DNA from: JAPUIN01 sp041580375
GTDB lineage: Bacteria > Acidobacteriota > Polarisedimenticolia > Gp22-AA2
Length of the DNA: 15,889 bases
Reading direction: 5' to 3'
Assembly (NCBI GenBank): GCA_041580375.1
Contig: JBFGDZ010000078.1
Span: forward strand, 1 to 15,889
The notes below the pieces were generated by a model. The model saw only the letters and a list, made by a program, of their open reading frames with translations. It was not told the origin of the DNA and searched no databases. Of the stretch, positions 1 to 7,299 are shown piece by piece. Every line of letters begins with the position of its first letter. Positions within the stretch are counted from its first letter, which is position 1. Position numbers and translations under genes: made by a program.

Positions 1-1997
1 CAGTCCCTGCCCTTCATGTAGCGGGCCCGCAGCTCCCGGCGCATCAGCTTGTTCGACGCCGTGCGGGGCAGATTCTCCACCACGACGAGATCGTGGATCC
101 GGAACAGGGGGTTGAGCCGCTCCGCGATCGTCGTCTTCAGCTCAGCGGCCAGGCGCTCCCGATCCACGGCCGCGTTTCCGGCGGGCACGACGAACAGGAC
201 GAGGCGCTCGGCACCCTCCCCCTCCGGTTGCACGGCCACGGCGGCGCTCTCGTAGACGGCCGGGTGGGAGTCCACGACCCGCTCGAGCTCGAGCGAGCTC
301 ACCTTGATCCCCCCCAGGTTCATCGTGTCGTCCGAGCGGCCCTGCGCCCGGAAGAAGCCGCCGGGCAGTCGGGCGACCTGATCCCCGTGCCGCCGCAGCA
401 CCTGTCCGTCCGGCCCGGCGGGGCAGCCGTCGTAGTAGACCTCGTGGTGATCCTTGTTGAGCAGGCGCGTCGACAGACCGATCGAAGGCGGGATCAGGTA
501 GAGCTCGCCGGTCTCCCTCTCCGGCACCTCACGGCCCGCCTCGTCCAGGATGACGAAGTCGATCCCGAGCGCGGGCGACGTGAAGGCGGCGGGCGAGGCG
601 GGCTGGACGACCGTCCCCGTGATGTGCCCCCCGCCGATCTCGGTGCCTCCGAGGTACTCGATGACGGGCGCGCGGTAGCCGGCGCGGCTCATCAGCCAGA
701 GGTAGTCCTCGCGGTTCGACGGCTCGCCGGTCGAGGAGAAGACACGAACCTTCTCCCACGCCCGCTCCGCGACGGCGTCCCCGTCCCGCCAGGCGCGCAC
801 CAGCGACGGGATGACGCCGAGCATCGTGACGCCGGCGCCGGCGACGAAGCGCGCGAACCCCGGGCCGGTCGGGGCCCCCTCGTACAGCGCCATCGCGGCG
901 CCGTTGATCAGGGAGGCGTAGATCAGCCACGGCCCCATCATCCAGCCGATGTTCGTCGGCCAGGCCACGACGTCGCCCGGCCGGATGTCGTGGTGGAAGT
1001 AGCCGTCCGCTGCGCACTTGATCGGCGTGAGGTGGGTCCACGGGATCGCCTTCGGCTCGCCCGTCGTGCCCGACGAGAACAGCACGTTCGTCACGTCCTC
1101 CGGATCGCACGGCTCGCATCGAAAGGCGGGCGAGTCCGCGAGGAGATCGCGCCACCACAGATCGGCATCGCGCAGCCGGCTCTCACCTCGCCCGGCGGGA
1201 TCCCCGGCGGGGATGACGACGGCCCGCGCGACGCCGGCCCGCAGCACCTTCCCGTAGAGATCGATGCTCCGGCCGGCGCGCTCGTACCGCTCGATCGTCA
1301 GGACGGTCTCCGCGCCGCCCAGGCGGCACCGGGTGGCCAGCTCGTCGGGCGAGAAGCTGTCGGCCACCGAGACCGCCCGGCAGCCGGCCCGGATGACCCC
1401 GAGGTAGGCGGCGACGCATTCGAGCGTCATCGGCATGTAGAGGGCGACGCCGTCCCCGCGGGCGAATCCCCGCGCCCGGAGCCCCGCCGCCACGCGGTTC
1501 ACGAGATTCTCGAGGTCCGAGCGCGACGTCACGATCAGGCGGTCGTCCCCCTCCCGGCCCGCGATCACCGCCGGGGATTCCCCGGGAGCCCTGAAGCAGG
1601 AGTCGACGATGCTCAGGCGCGCGCCCGGCAGCCAGCGCGGGTTCTCCGGGTCCGCGGAGGGATTCAGGATCGCGTCGGGAGGGCGACCGAACACGATCCC
1701 GATCCGATCGATCGCGCGTCCCCAGAACTCCGCCCGGTGGCTCGCGCTCCTCGCGTGACAGGCCCGGTAATCGCGAAACCGGTGCTCCGCCATGAAGCGG
1801 CCGAGGTTGGATCTCCGCGCGGCGGCTCTCGAGGGACGCCAGACCCGCGGCGGACCGGCCGCGGCGGCGCGGCCGGCGAAGATCGTCCGGAACGCCTCGA
1901 GGTGCTGCTCGAAGGGACGGGGAGGCCCCTTGCGCAGCGTCCTCACCCACATGGCCCAGCGTTCGTCCTGGCGCGCGGCGTCCGGAGCCCGGCCCAT
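1..1997 (-). CDS. Acyl-CoA synthetase (AMP-forming), AAE17/18- and acetoacetyl-CoA synthetase-like; 3' end at window edge
   Basis: This ANL-superfamily enzyme would activate a carboxylic acid with ATP to an acyl-AMP and then an acyl-CoA in the cytoplasm. 665 codons are visible. The next codon begins TG at the window edge, so the stop (TGA) may be immediately outside. An acetyl-CoA-synthetase-type N-terminal cap lies around residues 40-120. The phosphate-binding motif FSSGTTGEPKA is at 307-317, the adenylate motif YLGGTE ends at E453, HGD is near 537, GRSDDTMNLGG is near 552-562, and the catalytic lysine is K650 in ASNKLMRR. The stretch after the P-loop (WTHLTPIKCAADG, then WPTNIGWMMGP) closely recalls plant peroxisomal acyl-activating enzymes AAE17/18, and less closely acetoacetyl-CoA synthetase. 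The ATG at 1997 has GGGAGG at 2011-2006, 8 bases away. The acid substrate cannot be read from the sequence. The gene lies 83 bases after the PilZ gene and may also have its own promoter. Confidence 0.9.
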   Translation of the reverse strand, partial: MGRAPDAARQDERWAMWVRTLRKGPPRPFEQHLEAFRTIFAGRAAAAGPPRVWRPSRAAARRSNLGRFMAEHRFRDYRACHARSASHRAEFWGRAIDRIGIVFGRPPDAILNPSADPENPRWLPGARLSIVDSCFRAPGESPAVIAGREGDDRLIVTSRSDLENLVNRVAAGLRARGFARGDGVALYMPMTLECVAAYLGVIRAGCRAVSVADSFSPDELATRCRLGGAETVLTIERYERAGRSIDLYGKVLRAGVARAVVIPAGDPAGRGESRLRDADLWWRDLLADSPAFRCEPCDPEDVTNVLFSSGTTGEPKAIPWTHLTPIKCAADGYFHHDIRPGDVVAWPTNIGWMMGPWLIYASLINGAAMALYEGAPTGPGFARFVAGAGVTMLGVIPSLVRAWRDGDAVAERAWEKVRVFSSTGEPSNREDYLWLMSRAGYRAPVIEYLGGTEIGGGHITGTVVQPASPAAFTSPALGIDFVILDEAGREVPERETGELYLIPPSIGLSTRLLNKDHHEVYYDGCPAGPDGQVLRRHGDQVARLPGGFFRAQGRSDDTMNLGGIKVSSLELERVVDSHPAVYESAAVAVQPEGEGAERLVLFVVPAGNAAVDRERLAAELKTTIAERLNPLFRIHDLVVVENLPRTASNKLMRRELRARYMKGRD

Positions 1998-2009
1998 CGG
2001 CGTCACCTC

Positions 2010-2038
2010 CCGTGCGGCGGATCATTCTATCCGCACGG
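2010..2038 (-). promoter_or_regulatory. Candidate promoter/operator of the acyl-CoA synthetase: 8-bp inverted repeat around a -10-like element
   Basis: On the plus strand, CCGTGCGG (2010-2017) and CCGCACGG (2031-2038) form a perfect 8-bp inverted repeat with a 13-base centre. Read on the minus strand, the centre holds TAGAAT (2029-2024), five of six matches to a -10 box, 27-32 bases upstream of the ATG. The inner arm also touches the Shine-Dalgarno sequence at 2011-2006. No -35 box was recognised. The arrangement could be an operator over the -10, or, in read-through transcripts, a hairpin limiting access to the ribosome site. Confidence 0.35.
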
Positions 2039-2080
2039 CCGCCCGCCGGGCCGGATGGACGATCCGACGCGGGGGCAGTG

Positions 2081-2446
2081 TCAGAGGCTGTTGAGGTAGT
2101 TCTGAAGCCGCTTCTTGTCCTGGGGGGACATCTTGTCGAACGCGAGGGCCACGTCGTAGCGTCTCATCTCGATCTCGTCGGGGCGGGGCGTGCAGCGCAG
2201 AACGCGCGCGTCGCCCACGATCGTCTCCGGCTCCTTCAGCAGGCCCCCGACCAGCTCGAGGCTCAGCCGCAGGAGAGTGTTGCCGTCGAGCGGGACGTTG
2301 GACGCGCAGCGCAGCCCCCCGACCGCCACGTCGATGGTCTGCAGCTGCAGTCCGTCCGGCAGCCCCCGGCTGCCCCCGGGAAGCACCTTGACCTGGAGCA
2401 GGGCCATCGGCCGGTAGTGGCGTCTCTTGTCGATCGGTTCGCTCAT
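2081..2446 (-). CDS. PilZ-domain protein, probable c-di-GMP receptor
   Basis: This 121-residue protein is essentially a lone PilZ domain, a small beta-barrel that binds cyclic di-GMP and passes the signal to a partner. The N-terminal arginine motif RxxxR is R8-R9-H-Y-R12 (KRRHYRP). The second motif, normally [D/N]xSxxG, appears as D39-V-A41-V-G-G44, so the serine is replaced by alanine. There is no signal peptide or membrane segment, so it should be cytoplasmic. The start is supported by GGAGGG 8 bases upstream of the ATG. It sits 64 bases after the hydrolase gene and 83 bases before the acyl-CoA synthetase, on the same strand. A role in motility, exopolysaccharide or surface behaviour is usual for the family, but nothing here names the partner. 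Confidence 0.85.
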   Translation of the reverse strand: MSEPIDKRRHYRPMALLQVKVLPGGSRGLPDGLQLQTIDVAVGGLRCASNVPLDGNTLLRLSLELVGGLLKEPETIVGDARVLRCTPRPDEIEMRRYDVALAFDKMSPQDKKRLQNYLNSL

Positions 2447-2473
2447 CCGTCACGCCCTCCGCGCGGTGCCGGG

Positions 2474-2482
2474 ATCATAGCA
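2474..2482 (-). promoter_or_regulatory. Candidate extended -10 promoter element of the PilZ gene
   Basis: On the minus strand the gap before the PilZ gene reads TGCTATGAT, an extended -10 element (TGn followed by five of six matches to TATAAT), 28 bases upstream of the ATG. No good -35 hexamer is found at 16-18 bases, which fits the extended -10 class. The same GTGCTA.GATC pattern stands before the Rrf2 gene in this window. Confidence 0.4.
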
Positions 2483-2510
2483 CGCTCCCCGCGGCGCGCA
2501 TCGCGATCCG

Positions 2511-4421
2511 TCACCTCGCCGCTCCGGGATCGCGGGGAATGACCGGCAGCGTGACACGCGATGGATGCGCGGCGTCGTGCAGGATCGTCTGCCTCGCCTC
2601 GATCAGGCGGATCGCCTCGGCGGGCGGCTCCCCCGAGTTCGGATTGCGGTCGAACACGGGAAACCGGCTCGACGAAATGAGGACGCGGATCCGATGCCCG
2701 CGCCGGAACAGGTTGCTCGTGACCATGTTGCCGATCCGGATCGCCGTCGGCCGGCCGGGGACGAGCGGCTCCGGGTCCGATTCCGAGTCCCGGTACCGGG
2801 CGCGCAGGTATCCGGCCTCCATCGGCGTCACGTTGTAGGCCCGGCCGTCGGGATGCACGTCGAGGAGCAGCACGCCGAAATCGGCGTCGACCCCGCTGCT
2901 CGCGATCCAGAGATCGGCCGTGATCGGGCCGGTCACCTCCAGATCCTCCTCCAGCGGAGGGCTCGTGTAGACGAGGACGTCCTCCCGGGCCTGGATGGCG
3001 GAGCGATCGAACGGTCCGCCGCTCAGGAAGTTCTCGATCCGGACGGGGTTCAGCGGATCGTCGACGTAGTCGTCGGACGGCTCACCTTTCGGAGGGGGCA
3101 CCGTCTCCAGGCGGCCATCCCCCGCCGCGCCGTTCGCCCGGCCGCCGCTTCGCAGATACCAGGGGACGTACCGGGTGCGGGCGAGCGGCCACTCGGCCTC
3201 CCCGCGCCAGCGATTCTCGCCCATCACGAAGATCTGCACGGGCGGCCAGTCGTCGACGCCGTTCCGGATCCCCTTCAGCCAGCGGTCGTGCCACTGCACG
3301 ATGAGGCCGAAGTAGTCGAAGGTGGCGTTCAGGCCGAAGTCGATCTCCCCCACGCGCGTCTCGTCCTCGTGGGGATCGCCGTGGTCCCACGGCCCCAGGA
3401 TGAGCCGCTGGCCGTCGCGCGCCTCGGCCGTCGCCGCCCGCTCGCGCATGCCGTTGAAGTTCGCGATCGCGCCCATCGGCCCGTAGTTGCTGTCGTACCA
3501 GCCCGAGAGGCTCAGCGCCGGCACCGTGATCCGATCGTGCGCCGCCGCGACGTCCGCGAACTCCCAGAACGGGCCGTCGTCCGGATGCCGCAGCCACTCG
3601 TAGTACCAGGGGGCGACGTCCTTCAGGACCGGGAGCCCGACGAGCGGCAGATGCTCCTCCCATTCCCACATGCGCCGCCGCCAGCGCTCGCGCGCCTCCT
3701 CGTAGGTGCGGGGGCCGGGCAGGTTCCTGCGCCGGCGCTCGTCGGGCGCGATGTTGACCTCGATCCAGGGGATCCAGGAGTGGTCCAGCGCGCCCCCGTG
3801 GTGGAAGAAGTGGCGGGCGGAGGCGAACGTCATGGCCGGGAAGATCGATTTCAGATGGGGCGGCGCTTCCATGGCGGCCAGCCACTGCACGGCGCCCGGG
3901 TACGACAGGCCGAACGTGCCGACCCGTCCGTCGCTCCACGGCTGGCGCGCGGCCCACTCGATCGTATCGTGGCCGTCCCGCCCCTCCTGGTGGTAAGGAC
4001 GGAAGGTTCCGTCCGATCGGTAGCGGCCGCGCACGTCCTGGACGACGACGGCGTAGCCGGCGCGCGGCGCCCGGCTGACCGTGAACTCCCCCTCCAGCAG
4101 GCCATCCTTGCCGTACGGGGTGCGGTAGACCAGCACCGGGAACCGCCGCTCGCCCTCCGGCCGGTAGACGTCGGCGCGCAGGATCACGCCGTCGCGCATC
4201 GGGACCGGTACGTCCCGCTCGACGATCAGGTTGGGCTCGGGCGCGAACGCCGCCTCCGCGCCGCCGGTGGGCTGGCGGACGGCGACGCCAGGGCCCCCGT
4301 CGGAGCATCCGGCGGCCGCGAGGAGCGGGGCCGCGGCGAGCAGCGAGGCCGCCACGAGGAGCGGGGCCGCCCCGGGGAGCGGGGCGCGGGACGGACACGA
4401 TCCCGATCGGCGCACGGTCAT
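2511..4421 (-). CDS. CocE/NonD-family serine hydrolase (X-Pro dipeptidyl-peptidase S15 type), predicted lipoprotein
   Basis: This 636-residue alpha/beta hydrolase resembles cocaine esterase, glutaryl-7-ACA acylase and S15 peptidases, which cleave esters or amides. A hydrophobic Ala/Leu-rich leader ends in LAAAGC with Cys39, suggesting lipid attachment and export. The catalytic domain follows. The nucleophile is Ser173 in GLSYPG, the acid is probably Asp310 in SGWYDSNYG, and the base is His347 in PWDHG. The C-terminal third is the jelly-roll domain (ends RRGHRIRVLISSSRFP, then NPNSGE), complete in length. The chosen ATG overlaps the trkH stop as ATGA, with CTGGAGA just upstream. The same frame stays open further upstream, but there it only shadows trkH. 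Substrate is unknown; esters, amides or proline peptides are all possible. Coupling to potassium transport genes is unusual. Confidence 0.9.
   Translation of the reverse strand: MTVRRSGSCPSRAPLPGAAPLLVAASLLAAAPLLAAAGCSDGGPGVAVRQPTGGAEAAFAPEPNLIVERDVPVPMRDGVILRADVYRPEGERRFPVLVYRTPYGKDGLLEGEFTVSRAPRAGYAVVVQDVRGRYRSDGTFRPYHQEGRDGHDTIEWAARQPWSDGRVGTFGLSYPGAVQWLAAMEAPPHLKSIFPAMTFASARHFFHHGGALDHSWIPWIEVNIAPDERRRRNLPGPRTYEEARERWRRRMWEWEEHLPLVGLPVLKDVAPWYYEWLRHPDDGPFWEFADVAAAHDRITVPALSLSGWYDSNYGPMGAIANFNGMRERAATAEARDGQRLILGPWDHGDPHEDETRVGEIDFGLNATFDYFGLIVQWHDRWLKGIRNGVDDWPPVQIFVMGENRWRGEAEWPLARTRYVPWYLRSGGRANGAAGDGRLETVPPPKGEPSDDYVDDPLNPVRIENFLSGGPFDRSAIQAREDVLVYTSPPLEEDLEVTGPITADLWIASSGVDADFGVLLLDVHPDGRAYNVTPMEAGYLRARYRDSESDPEPLVPGRPTAIRIGNMVTSNLFRRGHRIRVLISSSRFPVFDRNPNSGEPPAEAIRLIEARQTILHDAAHPSRVTLPVIPRDPGAAR
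4319..4370. repeat. 16-bp direct repeat, 36-bp period, within the hydrolase signal peptide
   Basis: CGAGGAGCGGGGCCGC occurs at 4319-4334 and again at 4355-4370. A degenerate third unit follows near 4375-4385. The 36-base period equals 12 codons, so the hydrophobic leader contains a repeated Ala-Ala-Pro-Leu-Leu-type block. This looks like an in-frame duplication that lengthened the signal peptide. Confidence 0.7.
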
Positions 4422-5869
4422 TTTCTCCAGAAGGCGGGGGTGAGGATGACGAGCACCGTGTAGAACTCCAGCCGGCCGGCCAGCATGCAGCCGGACAGCA
4501 CCCACTTGGCGAGCGCCGGGAGGTGGCCGTAGTGTTCGATCGGGCCGACGCTGCCGAGGCCGGGGCCGATGTTGAACATCGAGGCCGCGACCGCGGCGAT
4601 CGCCGTGAGCACGTCCACGCCGACGGCCGCGAGCAGGACGCACGAGATGAAATTGATCACGAACGCCAGATAGACCAGGTTCAGCAGGCTCTGCACGGTG
4701 GACTCCGGCACGACCTGGCCGCCCAGGCGGACGGCGAAGACGCCGCGCCGCTCGACCATCCTCTTGAACTCGCGATCCACGACGCGCACCAGCAGCAGAA
4801 TGCGGGACGTCTTCATGCCTCCGGCCGTGGACCCCGTGCAGCCGCCGACGAACATGAGCGCCAGCAGGGCCAGCTGCGGCAGCGGCGGCCAGAGCTCGAA
4901 GTTGTCGGTCACGAACCCGGTCGTGGTGAGGATCGAGGTCACCTGGAACAGCGCGCTCCGCAGGGCCGGGACGGGTTCGTAGGCGGATCGCCAGACCAGG
5001 AACACGGCGATGACGGCGGTGGCCGACGCGATCAGGATCAGGTAGTAGCGGATCTCGACGTCGCGGAGGACGCTGCGCGGGCGCCGCTCCACCCAGAGCC
5101 GGTAGTGCTGCACGAAGCTCACGCCGGCGAGCAGCATGAACAGGACGACGATCAGCTCGATGGCGATGCTGTTGAAGCCCGCGATGCTCGCCGTGCGGGT
5201 CGAGAAGCCGCCCGTGCCGAGGGTGGAGAAGGTGTGGCACAGCGCCTCGAACCGGTTCATGCCGGCCCACCGCAGGGCGAGGTACTCGGCCGCGGTTAGG
5301 GCGAAGTAGATCTTCCACAGCGCCGAAGCCGTTTCGGCGATCCGCGGCTTCAGCTTCTCGGACGTCGCGCCCGAAAACTCCGCGCGGTAGAGCTGCATGC
5401 CGCCGTGGCCGAGCAGCGGGAGGATGGCGACCCCGAGCAGGACGATCCCCATGCCGCCGAGCCAGTGCGTGAAGCAGCGCCAGAACTGCAGCGGCTCGGG
5501 CAGGACCTCGACCTCCGCGAGGACGGTGGCCCCGGTCGTCGTGAAGCCGGACACCGACTCGAAGAAGGCGTCCGTGAACGATCCGAAGTGGCGCGACAGA
5601 AGGAAGGGCAGGGATCCGAACAGGCAGACCGACAGCCAGGTCGCGACGACGAGGAACAGCCCCTCCCGCCGCGACAGCTCGCGCGCGTGCCGCCTGTATT
5701 TGAAAAAGAGCAGCAGCCCCGCGGCGCCCGTGATCGCGGAGGCGTACGCGATCGGCGCGAGCCCCCGCGCTCCGACGATCAGGCCGTAAGCGATCGGGAC
5801 GAGCATCGTGCCGGCGAGAGCCAGGAGGAACTGGCCCAGCACGCGCGCGATGGCCCGGAGGCGGATCAG
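4418..5869 (-). CDS. trkH: TrkH potassium-uptake membrane subunit, probable CTG (or ATC) start
   Basis: This is the channel-forming inner-membrane subunit of the Trk K+ uptake system, working with the cytoplasmic regulator TrkA. The four selectivity-filter repeats are visible: SGFTTTGAT (near 107-115), STLGTGGFST, TSILTTTGFVT and NIGPGLGS. Conserved blocks FTHWLGGMGI, GMQLYRAEFSG, FVGGCTGSTAGGMK and the ending LVILTPAFWRK also match. From CTG at 5869 the protein is 483 residues, the length I recall for E. coli TrkH, and IRLRAIARVLG lines up with the E. coli N-terminus MHFRAITRIVG. No ATG, GTG or TTG lies at that place in frame. The next candidate is GTG at 5842, which would drop nine residues and has no ribosome site. 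The gene overlaps trkA by CTGA and the hydrolase gene by ATGA. Confidence 0.93.
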   Translation of the reverse strand: MIRLRAIARVLGQFLLALAGTMLVPIAYGLIVGARGLAPIAYASAITGAAGLLLFFKYRRHARELSRREGLFLVVATWLSVCLFGSLPFLLSRHFGSFTDAFFESVSGFTTTGATVLAEVEVLPEPLQFWRCFTHWLGGMGIVLLGVAILPLLGHGGMQLYRAEFSGATSEKLKPRIAETASALWKIYFALTAAEYLALRWAGMNRFEALCHTFSTLGTGGFSTRTASIAGFNSIAIELIVVLFMLLAGVSFVQHYRLWVERRPRSVLRDVEIRYYLILIASATAVIAVFLVWRSAYEPVPALRSALFQVTSILTTTGFVTDNFELWPPLPQLALLALMFVGGCTGSTAGGMKTSRILLLVRVVDREFKRMVERRGVFAVRLGGQVVPESTVQSLLNLVYLAFVINFISCVLLAAVGVDVLTAIAAVAASMFNIGPGLGSVGPIEHYGHLPALAKWVLSGCMLAGRLEFYTVLVILTPAFWRK

Positions 5870-7242
5870 GCGGTTTCCCTCCTGGGCTCGACGAGGAAGT
5901 CGGATTCCAGCTCGGGCACGGCGCTCTCCAGGGTGAAGAAGATGACGCGGTCGCGGGGATGGATGCTGGCGTCGCCGCGCGGCACGAGGACCTCGCCGTC
6001 CGGCCTCACGATCGCCCCGACGATCGCCCCGCGCGGGAAACGGATGTCCCGGAGCCTGCGCCCCACGTACTTCTTGCTGTCGGTCGCGATCAACTCGATC
6101 GCCTCGGCCTCCTCTTCCCGGAAGGTCGTGACCGAGAGCACCCGTCCCTTGCGGACGAACTGCAGGATGCGATCGACGGCCGCGAGGCGCGGCGTGACGA
6201 TGGTGTTGATGCCCAGGCGCTGCGACATGGGAAGATAATGCGGCCGGTTGATGAGGGCGACGACCTTCTTCGCCTGCAGCCGGCGGGCCAGGAGCGACGC
6301 GATGATGTTGACCTCGTCCTCGTTCGTGAGGGCGAGGAAGGCGTCGACCCCCGCGATGTTCTCCTCCTCCAGGGTGGCCTGGTCGGTCCCGTCGCCGTTG
6401 ATGACGACGGTCTTCTTCAGCATCGCCGCGATCTTCTCGCAGCGGGCCGCGTCCTTCTCGAACAGCTTGGTGCGCGCCCCCTGATCCTCGAGCATCTCGG
6501 CCACCCGGATCCCGATCTGCTTCCCGCCGACGATCATGACGCGCTCGAACGAGTCGTTCTTCTCGATCCCCATGAAGGCCAGGACCTGGTCGAGGTTCTG
6601 CCGGGTCGCCATCGTGTAGATGTGATCCCCCGGCCGCAGGTCCTGCGCCCCGTGCGGGATGATCACCTGGGCCCCCCGGAAGATGAGGACGATGAGGGAA
6701 TTCTCCGGCGGGCCGGACCGGTCGAGCTCCTCCAGCGTCTTGCCGGCCAGCCAGCTGTCGGCGTCCACGTTCATTCCGAACAGGCGGGCCTCGCCCCCCG
6801 CGAAGTTCAGGATGTCCGAGACGCCCGGGATCCGGACCACGCGCATGATGCGATCCGCCACGTCGGTCTCGGGGTGGATGATCAGGTCGATCTGAAGGCC
6901 GGTCTTCGCGGTCAGGCGACGCCAGTGGTCGACCTCGTGGGTCCGCATGCGCGCGACCTTGACGCGGACCTTCGACTCGGCCTGCGCGATCATGCAGGCG
7001 AGGAGGTTGACCTCGTCCGACTGGGTGACCGCGATCAGCATCTCCGAGTCGCCGATGCCCGCGTCCCGCAGCGTCCGGACGCTGGCCGCGCTGCCCCGGA
7101 CGATCTTGGCGTCGAGCATCTCCTCGAGCTGAACGCACCGGTCCGCGTTCTGCTCGACGATGACGACCTCGTTCTTCTCGCGCACCAGCCGCCGCGCGAT
7201 CAGCGCGCCGACCTGGCCTCCGCCCGCAATCAGAATGCGCAT
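5866..7242 (-). CDS. trkA: TrkA, NAD-binding regulatory subunit of Trk potassium uptake
   Basis: This 458-residue peripheral protein binds the cytoplasmic face of TrkH and gates K+ flow in response to bound nucleotide. The length equals the E. coli TrkA length as I recall it. It has two tandem RCK units. The first Rossmann fold begins at the very N-terminus with GGGQVG (7-12) and an acidic residue after strand 2 (VVIVEQ). The first RCK_C part includes the loop around GDHIYTMA. The second Rossmann fold starts near 233 with VMIVGGKQIG, followed by a second RCK_C part ending with RDRVIFF near the C-terminus. No clear Shine-Dalgarno sequence precedes the ATG, and a -10-like TAGACT ends only 8 bases before it, so the message may be nearly leaderless. 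It is the first gene of the tightly overlapping trkA-trkH-hydrolase set. Confidence 0.96.
   Translation of the reverse strand: MRILIAGGGQVGALIARRLVREKNEVVIVEQNADRCVQLEEMLDAKIVRGSAASVRTLRDAGIGDSEMLIAVTQSDEVNLLACMIAQAESKVRVKVARMRTHEVDHWRRLTAKTGLQIDLIIHPETDVADRIMRVVRIPGVSDILNFAGGEARLFGMNVDADSWLAGKTLEELDRSGPPENSLIVLIFRGAQVIIPHGAQDLRPGDHIYTMATRQNLDQVLAFMGIEKNDSFERVMIVGGKQIGIRVAEMLEDQGARTKLFEKDAARCEKIAAMLKKTVVINGDGTDQATLEEENIAGVDAFLALTNEDEVNIIASLLARRLQAKKVVALINRPHYLPMSQRLGINTIVTPRLAAVDRILQFVRKGRVLSVTTFREEEAEAIELIATDSKKYVGRRLRDIRFPRGAIVGAIVRPDGEVLVPRGDASIHPRDRVIFFTLESAVPELESDFLVEPRRETA
5867..5883 (-). promoter_or_regulatory. Shine-Dalgarno sequence and non-canonical start of trkH
   Basis: On the minus strand AGGAGGG (5883-5877) is followed by a 7-base spacer and then CTG (5869-5867), whose last two bases begin the trkA stop TGA. 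The next codon is ATC. Ribosome-site strength and spacing are ideal for CTG and still acceptable for ATC, which aligns with the E. coli TrkH methionine. The overlap copies the ATGA junction at the other end of trkH, which suggests re-initiation by ribosomes ending trkA. Confidence 0.65.
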
Positions 7243-7245
7243 GAC

Positions 7246-7259
7246 GGATCAGTCTATCC
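7246..7259 (-). promoter_or_regulatory. Candidate -10 region of trkA, shared with the acyl-CoA synthetase promoter
   Basis: The minus strand reads GGATAGACTGATCC here, matching GGATAGAATGATCC upstream of the acyl-CoA synthetase (2032-2019) at 13 of 14 bases. The TAGACT or TAGAAT core resembles a -10 hexamer. At trkA the box is so close to the ATG that transcription would start next to the start codon. No -35 was found. Confidence 0.3.
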
Positions 7260-7299
7260 CAGAAGCGGGCGGCGGGATCCAGCCCCGACCGGGCGCGGG

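Noticed and set aside
93..2099. Long plus-strand open frame (668 codons) opposite the acyl-CoA synthetase
   Set aside because: It is antisense to a gene with clear family motifs. Its product is Arg/Gly/Asp-rich with no recognisable domain, as expected from high-GC codon bias.
2565..4463. Plus-strand open frame of 632 codons opposite the hydrolase gene
   Set aside because: It is a shadow of the CocE-type gene, with biased composition and no domain.
4422..5318. N-terminal extension of the hydrolase frame into trkH
   Set aside because: The extension lies within trkH in another frame and encodes Arg-rich nonsense. The lipoprotein leader begins at 4421 with a ribosome site.
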